DNA of 64,000 bases from Hymenobacter jejuensis (GCF_006337165.1 NZ_CP040896.1:2170001-2234000); one strand, 5' to 3'; counted from the stretch's first letter, positions 8,764-17,732 are shown. A program made the numbers and translations. The notes: a model not told the origin generated them from the sequence alone.

Positions 8764-9297
8764 ATGAAAACACGATTGTATGGGTTACTTACGATAGCCG
8801 GATTAGCGGTGGGTCTGCATCAAGCACATGCCCAAGCCTCCCCAGAGCGGGAGGGCATCAGCGCCGGCCAGCAACTCGTCGAAAAGATAGGGAATACGGC
8901 CCCGCTCCTGACGCCCAGCGTTACAGTGCCCACCAACCCGCTCAACCAAGCCCTGCTGCTGCAGCAAGGCACCGGAAATACGGGTTCTATCTCGCAGACG
9001 GGTAACAACTTGCGCACCACCATCACGCAGATTGGGGCTGGCAATGTCGCCGTGAGCAACGTTACGGGCCGCGGCACTACTTCGGAGATCGTTCAGAATG
9101 GTTATAATAACTCTGTAGAACAGCAACTGGCTGTGGATCAGCGCAATTACTCGGTTCAGCAGCTCGGCAACAACAACCAGCTGAAGCAGGTGGAAACGGG
9201 CACCAACACGAGCTTCCCAACCGGCTACGGCGTCAAAATGGAAGGCAACGGCATCAAGATGAATATTCAACAAGGCAATATTTATCGTCAGCCGTAA
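8764..9297 (+). CDS. CsgB-like curlin-repeat protein
   Basis: Secreted protein of 177 residues with signal peptide (cut near AHAQA). After a non-repetitive stretch of about 50 residues there are imperfect curlin repeats: LLLQQGTGNTGSISQTGNN, TTITQIGAGNVAVSN and NYSVQQLGNNNQLKQVE. The repeats are fewer and less regular than in the neighbouring curlin, and the tail is basic-ending (NIYRQP). That combination resembles the nucleator CsgB, which templates fibre growth at the cell surface; assignment to CsgB rather than CsgA is inference. It lies between the large curlin and csgH in the same orientation. Confidence 0.7.
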   Translation: MKTRLYGLLTIAGLAVGLHQAHAQASPEREGISAGQQLVEKIGNTAPLLTPSVTVPTNPLNQALLLQQGTGNTGSISQTGNNLRTTITQIGAGNVAVSNVTGRGTTSEIVQNGYNNSVEQQLAVDQRNYSVQQLGNNNQLKQVETGTNTSFPTGYGVKMEGNGIKMNIQQGNIYRQP

Positions 9298-9317
9298 CCC
9301 GTTTTTGTGAGATACTT

Positions 9318-9352
9318 AAGGCTTCGGGTAGGAAACTGCTGCCCGGAGCCTT
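9318..9352 (+). terminator. Hairpin between the CsgB-like gene and csgH
   Basis: A GC-rich stem (AAGGCTTCGGG against CCCGGAGCCTT) with a loop containing GAAACTG, followed by a short T-rich segment. It is a likely terminator or attenuator inside the curli locus. Confidence 0.55.
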
Positions 9353-9391
9353 ATTTCAAGTTAGTTGTATGTAATTGATAATAAGATACTT

Positions 9392-9778
9392 ATGAAACAT
9401 CTATTGTTCTCAATAATTCCTTTCTTGGCCGCTTTTGCGCAGAAGGCAGAAGGCCCCGCCAGTTGCAAGGCCCAACTGGAAACTCACCTAACCGGCGACA
9501 ACCTAACCATCGTAGGGCACTGCCAGAACCAATCGGCGCAAACCGTAACTCTGCGCTACGAGCTGCTCACCGATAAGCGCGGGCAATCTGGCACGTCGCA
9601 TAATACGCAGTCGGGGGCGGTGGCGGTGGCTTCTCAGCAAAGCGCTGTGCTCTCCCAAACCACAATCAACGTGGCCCCCACCGATTTTTACAAAGTAAAG
9701 CTGCGGCTGCTCGACGCTCAAGGGACGGTAGTGGCTGAAGATTCTTTGGTGCATCACCCTGTAGCTTCCCGGCCTTAA
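9392..9778 (+). CDS. csgH: CsgH-like periplasmic curli chaperone
   Basis: Small exported protein of 128 residues, beginning at the ATG at 9392 with a hydrophobic signal peptide ending near FAQ. The mature part is an immunoglobulin-like beta-sandwich pattern: LTIVGHCQNQSAQTVTLRYELLTD, then SGTSHNTQSG, then TDFYKVKLRLLDAQG. The S-G-x-S-x-x-x-Q-x-G segment matches the CsgC/CsgH family, which keeps curlin from polymerising in the periplasm. Two cysteines (in ASCKAQ and GHCQN) could form a disulfide. Its place inside a csgE/F/G locus supports the call. An in-frame TTG upstream at 9365 was rejected because it falls in an AT-rich repeat. Confidence 0.8.
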   Translation: MKHLLFSIIPFLAAFAQKAEGPASCKAQLETHLTGDNLTIVGHCQNQSAQTVTLRYELLTDKRGQSGTSHNTQSGAVAVASQQSAVLSQTTINVAPTDFYKVKLRLLDAQGTVVAEDSLVHHPVASRP

Positions 9779-9851
9779 ATACACTTTCCGCATGCCGCCC
9801 CAGCGGTTTGTTTTCCTTCCTACCCCGTCCCTGTTCCCTCCCCACCGTAGT

Positions 9852-11390
9852 ATGTTTATTTTATTTCGCACCCTTGCCCGCCTGTGCGTGCTGGTGCTGG
9901 TATGCCTCGCTATAACCTCCTGCGAAGACAATACAATTGAACCCTCCCGTTACGGCGCCCTGGAAGGCGTAGTGCTCGACAGCCGCACCAACGCACCCTT
10001 GGCCAGCGTGGTCATTACGACCAGCCCGGCTACTTCTTCGTTCACCACCGATGCGCAAGGCAAATTCTCGCTGCCTAACCTCGCCACCGGCAAATACACT
10101 GTAACGGCCCGCAAAACCGACTACACCGCCGAAAACGCCAACGTAACGGTGGAAGAAGGCACGCCTACTTCGGTGACTATTGTGCTGGACAAAGCTTCTG
10201 GCTCCAACCGTCGTCCTAATAACCCTTTTAGCCCTACGCCGGCCGACAAAAGCACCGGGCAGGTAGCCGCTAATCTACAGTTGAAATGGCGCGTTTCGGA
10301 CCCCGATGGGAAAAGCGACTCGTTGCGCAATGACGTGATTCTCTACGAAAGCAACTCGACTGATCGGCGCTTGGTGCTGTCCAACTCGCGCGATACGACC
10401 GTCGCCGTGACCGATCTGAAGTATAACACTACCTACTACTGGCAAGTAACGGTGCGCGACAAAGCCGGCGAAGTAGTACGCGGCGACATCTGGAGCTTCC
10501 AGACCAGCGCTTTACCTGACAATCGCTTCCTGTATGTGCGGGAAGTCAACGGCAACACCGACATCTATTCTTCCGATAATGCGGGTGGGGCGTTGCAGCG
10601 CCTTACCTCCTCGGCCTTCATCGAAACGGCCCCGCAACTGAGCCCCAATCGCGACCGCATTGCGTATACTTCCAACGTGACAGGCCAGTTTCAGCTCTAC
10701 ACCATGAACCGCGACGGGTCGGATGCGCGCCGGGTTTCGGTGCTGTCCGTGGATGGCTACAACAATGCTGGCTTGGGCTACCACTGGTCGCCCGATGGCT
10801 CGCAGCTTATTTACGCGCATTACAACGAGCTCTACCGCATCAACCGCGACGGCACAGGCCTAACCCTACTGGCCACCGCGCCGGAAGGGCGTCACTTCCG
10901 CGAGTGCGACTGGACGGCCCAAGGCAACCGCATCGTGGTTCAGACGGTGGGCACCAACATCTATGATTCGGAGCTGTACCTGATGAACGCCGACGGCTCC
11001 AACCGCACCTTGGTGCAGGGCAATGCGCCCGGCCGCCTCGATTCGCCTACCTTCAGCATTGATGGTCGCCAGCTCCTGTACACCCGCGACGTGGCCGGCT
11101 TTGATAACGCCACCGGCCGCCAGCTCAACGCGCATGTCTTCCTCCAAAACCTCGACGGCTCCGGCCTGACCGACTTATCCGCTGCCAGCACCAGCAATGC
11201 GTCTACGACCTCGGGCAAACCGGCCGGCACCAATGACTTATTTGCTCGCTTTTCGCCGGATGGCAGCAAAGTTATTTTCGTCAACTCAATTAACGACAAC
11301 CTCAGCGCGCCCGAAGTCTGGACCATGGACCTGGACGGCCGCAACCGCACGCGCCTGTTCCAGAACGCCACACTCCCTGATTGGCGGTAG
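9852..11390 (+). CDS. Lipoprotein with CarboxypepD_reg-like, FN3-like and TolB/PD40 repeats
   Basis: Outer-surface or periplasmic lipoprotein of 512 residues. A signal peptide ends at the lipobox LAITSC. Next comes a carboxypeptidase-regulatory-like domain (LEGVVLDSRTNAPLASVVI), then a fibronectin-like domain (ATNLQLKWRVSDPDGKSD...YYWQVTVRD). The remainder is a six-bladed propeller of TolB-type PD40 motifs, each built on S-P-[DN]-x-x-[RK]-I-x-[YF] followed by YTMNRDGSDARRV-like turns. Such propellers bind proteins or glycans rather than catalyse. The gene closes the forward curli run 73 bases after csgH and ends at a strong terminator, so a surface-anchoring or fibre-associated role is plausible but inferred. 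Start at 9852 places the hydrophobic segment at the N-terminus. Confidence 0.8.
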   Translation: MFILFRTLARLCVLVLVCLAITSCEDNTIEPSRYGALEGVVLDSRTNAPLASVVITTSPATSSFTTDAQGKFSLPNLATGKYTVTARKTDYTAENANVTVEEGTPTSVTIVLDKASGSNRRPNNPFSPTPADKSTGQVAANLQLKWRVSDPDGKSDSLRNDVILYESNSTDRRLVLSNSRDTTVAVTDLKYNTTYYWQVTVRDKAGEVVRGDIWSFQTSALPDNRFLYVREVNGNTDIYSSDNAGGALQRLTSSAFIETAPQLSPNRDRIAYTSNVTGQFQLYTMNRDGSDARRVSVLSVDGYNNAGLGYHWSPDGSQLIYAHYNELYRINRDGTGLTLLATAPEGRHFRECDWTAQGNRIVVQTVGTNIYDSELYLMNADGSNRTLVQGNAPGRLDSPTFSIDGRQLLYTRDVAGFDNATGRQLNAHVFLQNLDGSGLTDLSAASTSNASTTSGKPAGTNDLFARFSPDGSKVIFVNSINDNLSAPEVWTMDLDGRNRTRLFQNATLPDWR

Positions 11391-11475
11391 GTTTATAAGT
11401 ATTTGATTTTTAAGTAGTTGATAGGGATTATTTCCGTCCTTCTGCTGGGTTGCAGCACTGCTAGCCCGCAGAAAT

Positions 11476-11523
11476 AACCCAAACGCCCCCGCCACTTTCC
11501 GAAAGTGCGGGGGCGTTTGGGTT
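11476..11523. terminator. Strong terminator between the curli operon and the second curlin gene
   Basis: A long GC-rich hairpin with AACCCAAACGCCCCCG and its complement, and a GAAAGTG/CACTTTC upper stem with a single bulged C. It lies between two convergent genes and can act in both directions. Confidence 0.85.
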
Positions 11524-11552
11524 AGCAGAAACAGGGTTTAAAATCCGGTTGC

Positions 11553-12614
11553 CTAGCGGTTCTGCCGGACCACGTTAACGTTGTCTTTTCCCTGTTGAAT
11601 AACAGCGCTGGCGTTACCTGTAGCCCCTTGGTAGGTTTGAACATTGTTCATCGAACCCGTCTGAAATTGGTGCGCGTAATTAGCATCCCCAATCTGACTG
11701 ATGTATCCTATATTATCGTATCCAATGCCAGACTGCTGGAAGGCGGTATTATTACTGCCAAACTGCTCAACAGTGGCGTAATCGCTACCTACCTGTTCTT
11801 GAGTGCTACTGTTATAATTACCCGTTTGAGTGGCGCTGGCTTCGCGCCCGCTTATTTGAGCTTGTGTTGCTCTATTGTAGCTGCCCATTTGAATAACGGT
11901 AGCACGAACTGACGAACCGGAGTTCTGTGTTTGCATGCTAGTGTTGTAGCTGCCAGCTTGCAGCGCATAAGCGCTTCCTCCCAAGCCAAAGTCCTTAGTT
12001 TGAATTTGCGTGTTAGCATTATGGTCGCCAGTTTGGGAAAGAAAAACTGAAGAGTAATTGCCTTCTTGTGTCTGCGTGTTGATATTGTGGTTTCCCGTTT
12101 GGTTAGTTGAAGCCACATTTGTCGAGCTAATTTGCGACTGAATGCTGGCGTTGTAGTTTCCTGCTTGGTCCAAGAAGGCTCGGTCACGGAAGCCTATTTG
12201 GGTCTGAATAGCTATGTTGTAATCCCCACTTTGAGAAGCGTTTACGCCGGTAAAATTGCCTGATTCGACCTGCGCGATTTTATTGCTCGCGCCCTTTTGA
12301 GTAGCTTTAGCTTCAGCATACCCTGAATTGCTTTGGGTTTGGGTGATTTGATTGAGTGTTCCATTTTGCGTTGCAAAAGCACTACCGTTTCTTCCTGCAA
12401 AGCCACCAGTGCTAATGCTGTTCGTTAGTGTGTTTTGTATTTGCGTGATTTCGTTTAGCGATCCCACTTGCGTAGCTCCGGCCGAAGCTTCTCCAGCCTG
12501 CATAACGGTCACTTTGTTAGCCGTACCGATCGAGGAAGAATGTTGCTCGTTATTTTGGGCGTACGTTGCCGTAGCTACCAAAGAGGCAGCTAATAAAATG
12601 GATAGGTGTTTCAT
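11553..12614 (-). CDS. Second curlin-repeat amyloid protein (CsgA-like)
   Basis: Secreted 353-residue protein with signal peptide MKHLSILLAASLVATATYAQ. The mature chain is made of curlin-like repeats of about 22 residues, for example QTGNYN-x-S-x-QxQ and QTGNHNINTQTQEG. It is enriched in Asn, Gln, Ser and Tyr, with frequent aromatic residues in GNYN or GSYN turns, unlike the Thr-rich first curlin. By family knowledge this should assemble into a beta-solenoid fibre through CsgG. It is convergent with the curli operon and has its own AT-rich upstream region (12615-12700), so it is probably separately regulated. Its upstream DNA and coding sequence are less GC-rich than the csg genes. Confidence 0.85.
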   Translation of the reverse strand: MKHLSILLAASLVATATYAQNNEQHSSSIGTANKVTVMQAGEASAGATQVGSLNEITQIQNTLTNSISTGGFAGRNGSAFATQNGTLNQITQTQSNSGYAEAKATQKGASNKIAQVESGNFTGVNASQSGDYNIAIQTQIGFRDRAFLDQAGNYNASIQSQISSTNVASTNQTGNHNINTQTQEGNYSSVFLSQTGDHNANTQIQTKDFGLGGSAYALQAGSYNTSMQTQNSGSSVRATVIQMGSYNRATQAQISGREASATQTGNYNSSTQEQVGSDYATVEQFGSNNTAFQQSGIGYDNIGYISQIGDANYAHQFQTGSMNNVQTYQGATGNASAVIQQGKDNVNVVRQNR

Positions 12615-12873
12615 GAAAATTTAATGGGCTTGAATTTTAACTATAAATTTTGTTCTCTTTTATAGAGGTAAACAATATATAGTAGAATGATTATAAGTCA
12701 ATAAACTTCAAGAATAAGATAACCCAGCTAGTCAAAATCTTTTAAAGACGCTGGGGGTGCGAGTAGCGGCTGAACTTGGTAAGTACACGGTGTATTATTG
12801 CCGTCAAAGGCAGTGTAGCTGCGTAAGCAGGACTGGCTTGGCCCTTTATTTCCTTTCTATTTTGTTTCTTGCC

Positions 12874-13383
12874 ATGCTTATTGTTCGTCGCGCTTCCACC
12901 TCCGATCTGCCGGCTATTCTCGACATCATTCGAAGGGTAGTGCCGCTAATGCAGGCCGTGGGTAATTTTCAGTGGGAAAGCAGCTATCCCAACGAGACGG
13001 TTTTTCGGCAAGATATTGAGCAGCAACAGCTTTGGGTAGCCGAGCTAGATGAAAAAGTTGTGGGCGTCGCGGCCCTTACCACCGACCAAGACGCAGAATA
13101 CGCGCAAGCCGATTGGGATGCCACGGCGCCGGCAGTCGTTACGCACCGGCTGGCCGTTGCGCCCGATGCTCATGGGCGCGGCGTAGCAGCTGCCTTGCTT
13201 GCACAGGCCGAAAAGCTGGCCGTGGAGTGGGACTTGCACCGGCTGCGCGTCGATACCAATTCCGAAAACCAAGCTACCCAGCGTTTATTCCCGAAGTTGG
13301 GCTATCGTTTTGCGGGTGAAATTTCCCTGGGCTTCCGACCTGGTTTACGGTTTTTTTGCTACGAAAAACAGCTTGCTAAATAG
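12874..13383 (+). CDS. GNAT-family N-acetyltransferase
   Basis: Cytoplasmic acetyl-CoA-dependent acyltransferase of 169 residues. The fold order is visible: the first strand LIVRRASTSDLPAILDIIRR, the central strand around LWVAELDEKVVGVAALT, and the coenzyme A loop in LAVAPDAHGRGVAAALLAQAEKLA, matching Q/R-x-x-G-x-G/A. The ending RLFPKLGYRFAGEI is typical of the family. The ATG at 12874 is preferred; the frame runs further upstream only with non-standard starts. Substrate unknown. It stands alone downstream of the divergent curlin promoter region. Confidence 0.88.
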   Translation: MLIVRRASTSDLPAILDIIRRVVPLMQAVGNFQWESSYPNETVFRQDIEQQQLWVAELDEKVVGVAALTTDQDAEYAQADWDATAPAVVTHRLAVAPDAHGRGVAAALLAQAEKLAVEWDLHRLRVDTNSENQATQRLFPKLGYRFAGEISLGFRPGLRFFCYEKQLAK

Positions 13384-13518
13384 CTCATCAATAAGCTATT
13401 ATACTTACATGATTTGGAGTGCTTCTGTGAGTGGTTTACTGCCTTCTGGAAAACGTTGAGCGGCGTCATAACAGATAGGAGGTAGGCATCGTACCTTTCG
13501 GGCTTGACCACTTTTCCT

Positions 13519-13950
13519 ATGAACAAATCGCTGCCCGGATTTCTGCAAATAACCTATCGCGACGATTTGGACGTGATGGTGGTGCGCTGGCTGCGGCAGG
13601 CCGAAGTGCCGGAGCTACGCCAAGGCTACCTAGCCATCTTGGAGGCTGCTACTGCAGTGGGCTGTCGGTATTGGCTGCTGGATGCCCGCCGTCGCCGCAA
13701 CACCGACCAAGTGGCGCAGCGCTGGATGCTAGAGGAGTTTCTGCCGGCCAGCACGGCCCAACTCCATGGCCGCCTCTACATCTGCTACCTACTGGCTCCC
13801 GTATCGTTGCGCGATGCGGAAGCGGACGGCGCCTTTCCGCCCGCTATCTTTTTCGCCGATAAACCCTACATGGGCGAGCGCTTCATCGATGAAGGCGAAG
13901 CCATCGGCTGGCTGCGTCAGTGCCAGCAACAAGAGTTGTTAGTAAAATAA
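13519..13950 (+). CDS. STAS/SpoIIAA-like small protein (paralog 1 of 3)
   Basis: Soluble 143-residue protein, unnamed, with a beta-strand (FLQITYRDDLDVMVVRWL), a helix, then YWLLDARRRRNTD, a strand and loop as in STAS/SEC14-like domains, then WMLEEFLP. Two other proteins in the window, at 28611 and 30359, share the same plan: a short N-terminal strand, a W..(E/Q)(E/W)-[FYW]-LP motif near the middle and an amphipathic final helix with a WL pair. The family is recognised in Bacteroidetes only as a hypothetical STAS-like group; partner and function are unknown. The ATG at 13519 is preferred over TTG at 13504. The stop abuts a palindrome shared with the convergent gene. Confidence 0.7.
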   Translation: MNKSLPGFLQITYRDDLDVMVVRWLRQAEVPELRQGYLAILEAATAVGCRYWLLDARRRRNTDQVAQRWMLEEFLPASTAQLHGRLYICYLLAPVSLRDAEADGAFPPAIFFADKPYMGERFIDEGEAIGWLRQCQQQELLVK

Positions 13951-13951
13951 G

Positions 13952-13972
13952 TAAGTGATTATTAATCACTTA
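13952..13972. repeat. Perfect AT-rich palindrome at convergent stop codons
   Basis: Arms of 10 bases (TAAGTGATTA and its complement) around a single base. The left arm begins two bases after the stop of the STAS-like gene; the right arm contains the stop codon of the convergent hydrolase. It is a member of the post-stop palindrome family described in the findings. Confidence 0.7.
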
Positions 13973-15739
13973 TACGCCAGTAAATTTCCGCAGAATTTCG
14001 CGTAAGCGAGTCAGGTAGTGCGTAGGGGGTGGGGCAACGCTGGTTTCGAGCACAGGCTCAGCCGGGCGCGGGGCTGCTGGCGCGGGCTTGTGCACTGGGG
14101 TTTTGGAGGAGAACCGGGTAGCAACAGTTTTTCGGATGCTGGTGCGGGCTGGTTTGGCGGCTACTACCTTCGGCACGGCGAGGCGCAACGAAAGCGTCGG
14201 GTTGCCGTCGAGGCTATAAACAGGCTGATTATCAGTTGATTCGTTCTGATAATACTCAATTACGCGGGCGTAGTACGTCTTGCCCGGGGTAAGATGGCTA
14301 ACGGTAGTCGAAGCGCCAGCGGCATCGGCCACCACAAAGTTGCCCCGGCCGAGTGTGTCGCCACTACTAAAGCTGCCTTTGGCCGTGTAGGCCACGCCGT
14401 CGAGCGGAAAAGCATCTACGGGGCTGCCTTCTTTCATCACAACCAAGCGGCGGGTGCCGCTGCCGCTGGCCCAGGTGAGCGTTACTGCCTGTGGCCCTGC
14501 GGGCACTGCGGCAAGGCGCGTGGCGTTTAGCTCGGGAGCAAACAAATCGTGCGTCGGCCAGGCGTTGGAGCCGTTGATGCAATCCCAGCCAAGGTCTTCG
14601 AGGTCGTTCCAGAAGCGGTTGGAAGGCCCGCGGCCGTTCAGCAGAATGGCCCATGTGTAGCCCGCCGACGTGCGCACCACGCAGCTAGCTGTGCCGTCGA
14701 GGCTGCCGGTGTGCCACCACGTGTTGTTTTTGTTGACCATCCAGCCCTTCGCATAATGTCGTTGGGCGGCGGAGGCTTGCGTCATGGTGTCGATGGTACC
14801 CGGGCCCAGCAAATCGGGGCGCGTAGGCGAGCCATCGACGGCCAGTACAAAACGCACCAGATCGCGGGCCGAAAACACCCAGCCGCCGTGCGCATTCATG
14901 GCCTCCAGGTTGCAGCCGCCGTAGGGCGTCTGCACGTCTTTGCGGGTGCCGTAGCAAGAGCGGCTACGCGTTTCGCTGAAGTATTCGCTTTCGCGCTCTA
15001 GCTTGTCCGCCAGTAAGTTATGGCCCAAGTGAGCTTCCTGCACGCCGCTGGGTGTCAGTAAGTTACTGCGTACCCAGGCTTCGTAGTGCTGGCCCGTTAC
15101 GGACTCTATAATCTTGCCCAGCACGAGGTAGCCAATGTTGGAGTAAGCAAACCGCGCCCCCGGCGTGAAGTTGAGGCCCTTGGCCAGCAGAAAGCGCACG
15201 AGCGTCGAGTCGCCTACGGGGTTTGGGACGTGCAGCACTTTGGCCACGTGCAACGGAAAATCGATGGGGTCGGAGCTGCCGTAGCCATCGCAGGCCACTT
15301 CGCGGTTCCAGCCGGCGGAATGCTCCAGCAGATTCCGCACCGTAATATTATAAATGCGCTTGTCGGTGATGACGCTGCTGTAATACGGGCTGTTGAGGTA
15401 GCCATTGGGCCCGAACGCTTTGTGATCGAGGCTGATCTGGCCACTTTCCACCAGCTTCATGATGGCTACCGCCGTGACGGGCTTCGAGATGCTGGCTACC
15501 CGCAAAAGGTTATAGGGCTGCATCGGCACGGTGCGCTGGAGGTCGGCGTAACCGAAAGAGCGGGCATACACCAGCTTGCCTTGCCGGGCAATGGCAACCG
15601 ATGCCCCCGGAATTTTCCAGCGTTGCATGAAGGCTTGAACGGTAGCATCGCAATTGGCTAATTGCGGGACGGGTATCCCTGTTTGCGCAACTGCCTTGAC
15701 AGTTAGCAGGCCCAGGAATAAGGCCAATATCTTCTTCAC
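13970..15739 (-). CDS. Serine beta-lactamase-like hydrolase with C-terminal FN3-like domain
   Basis: Exported 589-residue protein of the class C beta-lactamase/CubicO fold. A signal peptide precedes IPGASVAIARQGKLVYARSFGYAD. The catalytic S-x-x-K is SISK at residues 83-86, the second-motif tyrosine is in FAYSNIGYL, and WWHTGSLDG supplies the third (HTG) motif. The hydrolase ends near residue 390. A fibronectin-like segment follows (AVTLTWASGSGTRRLVV ... KTYYARVIEYYQNES), then a basic Pro/Ala-rich tail. Such enzymes act on peptides or esters; true substrate unknown. It lacks a T9SS tail of the usual type. It stands alone, convergent with the STAS-like gene. Confidence 0.88.
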   Translation of the reverse strand: MKKILALFLGLLTVKAVAQTGIPVPQLANCDATVQAFMQRWKIPGASVAIARQGKLVYARSFGYADLQRTVPMQPYNLLRVASISKPVTAVAIMKLVESGQISLDHKAFGPNGYLNSPYYSSVITDKRIYNITVRNLLEHSAGWNREVACDGYGSSDPIDFPLHVAKVLHVPNPVGDSTLVRFLLAKGLNFTPGARFAYSNIGYLVLGKIIESVTGQHYEAWVRSNLLTPSGVQEAHLGHNLLADKLERESEYFSETRSRSCYGTRKDVQTPYGGCNLEAMNAHGGWVFSARDLVRFVLAVDGSPTRPDLLGPGTIDTMTQASAAQRHYAKGWMVNKNNTWWHTGSLDGTASCVVRTSAGYTWAILLNGRGPSNRFWNDLEDLGWDCINGSNAWPTHDLFAPELNATRLAAVPAGPQAVTLTWASGSGTRRLVVMKEGSPVDAFPLDGVAYTAKGSFSSGDTLGRGNFVVADAAGASTTVSHLTPGKTYYARVIEYYQNESTDNQPVYSLDGNPTLSLRLAVPKVVAAKPARTSIRKTVATRFSSKTPVHKPAPAAPRPAEPVLETSVAPPPTHYLTRLREILRKFTGV

Positions 15740-16098
15740 AATGCTTACCTGGCAAAGAGTTCTAACACAATGCTTTCTGCCCCCGAATAGCTACCGGCGG
15801 CACAGCAAGTTTATTATATTATTTCTATAGTTTGGTAATGAAATTGCAACAATAAATATGAATTATTGATGAATTTTTCTCTTTCTAAAAGACGCTTTGC
15901 TACCTATCTTCAACATAGTGACTGCTAGAAGATTAGATGTGGATATTTTGGCTGGAAAACGTAACCAAAAAACTACTGATAAAAAGAGGGCGGCTTTATA
16001 TCAAATATGATTTATCTAATGTAAGGCTGCCTTTGGGGCACATGCACTTATTCACCTCCGTCGCGGTAGCAAAAAGCGGTCATACGAAGCGAGGACTG
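15740..16098. other. Intergenic region upstream of the serine hydrolase
   Basis: About 360 bases, mostly AT-rich, holding the hydrolase promoter region and the end of the SUKH-3 gene. No ORF, RNA-like fold or repeat stands out. Confidence 0.4.
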
Positions 16099-16545
16099 CT
16101 ATAACTCTTTGAATTTCAGGTCTAAGCAAATCGCTTGGATGGCTTCTGCGCCGGTAGCTGCAATCAGGTATAGGAAGTCTTCGAAGCCACCGTACATAGC
16201 GCCGGTTTCGTCCATAAACAACAAGAGTTGGTTGTTGTAGGCCTGCCCCACCACGCAAAGCTGGTGCTGAGGAAGCCGGGGCGCATACTTTTCGGGCACC
16301 CAAAATGCGTCGTCGGAACCCAGGGCCCGCAGGGCGTGGAAATGCGCCGAGGTCAGGCTGCCGTCGTGGCGTACGAAATGAAGCAGCAGGCCGCCAAACT
16401 CACTCAAGAAGCCGTGCACTGCCCGATTCCACGGAAGTCCTTCTCTTTCAATTACTTCCTGATACTGAGAAATGTCGGTGCTTCGGCCCTGATACCAACC
16501 CGCTTCTTGCAGCGCCTGCTCCACATCTTCAGCAAAAGCAATCAT
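16099..16545 (-). CDS. SUKH-3 domain immunity-type protein
   Basis: Cytoplasmic 148-residue protein with the SUKH-3 pattern: an opening helix ending LQEAGWYQGRSTDI, then a helix and AVHGFLSEFGGL, later VVGQAYNNQLLLFMDETGAMYGGFEDFLYLIAATG. SUKH proteins neutralise toxins delivered by contact-dependent or polymorphic-toxin systems. No toxin gene, Rhs or secretion cassette is next to it, so it would be an orphan immunity protein or a member recruited to another task. The ATG at 16545 is clear. A family call from these short motifs is fairly secure; the partner toxin is unknown. Confidence 0.75.
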   Translation of the reverse strand: MIAFAEDVEQALQEAGWYQGRSTDISQYQEVIEREGLPWNRAVHGFLSEFGGLLLHFVRHDGSLTSAHFHALRALGSDDAFWVPEKYAPRLPQHQLCVVGQAYNNQLLLFMDETGAMYGGFEDFLYLIAATGAEAIQAICLDLKFKEL

Positions 16546-16799
16546 GCTCGTCTCGGTTTGAGGACTTTTGTCTAAAAGGTAAGCCCTTGCTTACAGTGCA
16601 AGTGTACAGGGTAATACAGACAAAGCTCAACTGTTGCCGAAAAAATGCACAATCTGTTTCGGACCTACACCGCGCTGGGTTATGGAGGCGTATCGGTAAG
16701 ACAGGTGTGCTGATTTCAAAAGAATATTGGATGTAATGAATTGGTAATGAGATTTTTATGAATTAGCGCGTAGCAGGCAGCTCAGGTGTTGACCAACAA

Positions 16800-16847
16800 A
16801 AAAAGAGCGGAATCCGGGCCGCGCTGTGGCCTGAATCCCGCTCTTTT
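16800..16847. terminator. Terminator downstream of the pirin gene
   Basis: A long hairpin (AAAAGAGCGG...CCGCTCTTTT) with a GGCC/GGCC upper stem and T runs on both strands, starting 31 bases after the pirin stop on the minus strand. Confidence 0.8.
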
Positions 16848-16877
16848 TCGGATGAAAGCACGCTGCCGCCAAGGCCG

Positions 16878-17732
16878 CTAGCCCTGCCACTGGCCAAATT
16901 TCCCGGCTCGGTATTCCTGGTAAGCCTGCTCGATTTCAGCTTCCGTGTTCATTACAAAAGGACCGTAGGCCACGATGGGCTCCCGGAAAGGGTGGGCGTG
17001 ACCAAGCAGCAGCACGGCATCTTCCAGCGCCTCGATGTGCAGGTCGTCGCCGTCGTAGTTGAACTCGGTCAGGCGACGCGCTTCGGTTTCCTGGCCGTTG
17101 ACGCGCAGCTTGCCCCGAATGGTGTAAAAGAAGATCGTATGGTCGGGCGGAATGGTCAGGTCGAGTTTGCCGCCTGCCCGGAAGTCGATGGTTGCCAAGC
17201 TCATATCGGTGAGCGGCTGTACAGCACCCGCGGTGCCTTCCCAATTGCCCGATACGGCATGAATGGTTACGCGGCCGTCGTCGAGCGTGGTACTCGGAAT
17301 CTCTGGCTGCTGCAACCCGATGTAGCGCGGTGCTACCAGCTTGTCTTTGGCGGGCAGGTTTACCCAGAGCTGCAAAATCTCCAGCGGGCCGCCCGTCTGC
17401 TTAAACGCCGGTGACGATATTTCGGCATGAATCAGGCCGCTGCCTGCCGTCATCCACTGAATGCCGCCCGCCCGGATAATGCTTTCGTGCCCGCCCGTAT
17501 CTTGGTGCATGATGTCGCCTTCCAAGATGAAGGTCACGGTCTCGAAACCACGGTGCGGATGCGGTCCAAATGGAAGTCCTTGGTTATTAGGGCGATATGT
17601 TTGGGGCCCGTGATGATTCAGAAACAGAAACGGATCGAGGTGCTCCACCGACTGTGTGGGCAAAGCACGGTAGGTAACCAGATCGGCGATGGGGGCGCTC
17701 ACGGCGCGGTGTTGTTGTTTGATGGTGCGCAT
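16878..17732 (-). CDS. Pirin-family protein
   Basis: Bicupin protein of 285 residues from the ATG at 17732. The N-terminal cupin contains FGPHPHRGFETVTFILEGDIMHQDT, with the metal-binding His residues and the following Glu expected for pirin, and then GGIQWMTAGSGLIHAE. The C-terminal cupin ends with FREPIVAYGPFVMNTEAEIEQAYQEYRAG, a pirin C-terminal signature. Family members act as quercetinases or redox-sensitive regulators; which applies here is unknown. In-frame starts also exist at 17807 (ATG) and 17843 (TTG), but the added residues are not pirin-like. Confidence 0.9.
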   Translation of the reverse strand: MRTIKQQHRAVSAPIADLVTYRALPTQSVEHLDPFLFLNHHGPQTYRPNNQGLPFGPHPHRGFETVTFILEGDIMHQDTGGHESIIRAGGIQWMTAGSGLIHAEISSPAFKQTGGPLEILQLWVNLPAKDKLVAPRYIGLQQPEIPSTTLDDGRVTIHAVSGNWEGTAGAVQPLTDMSLATIDFRAGGKLDLTIPPDHTIFFYTIRGKLRVNGQETEARRLTEFNYDGDDLHIEALEDAVLLLGHAHPFREPIVAYGPFVMNTEAEIEQAYQEYRAGKFGQWQG

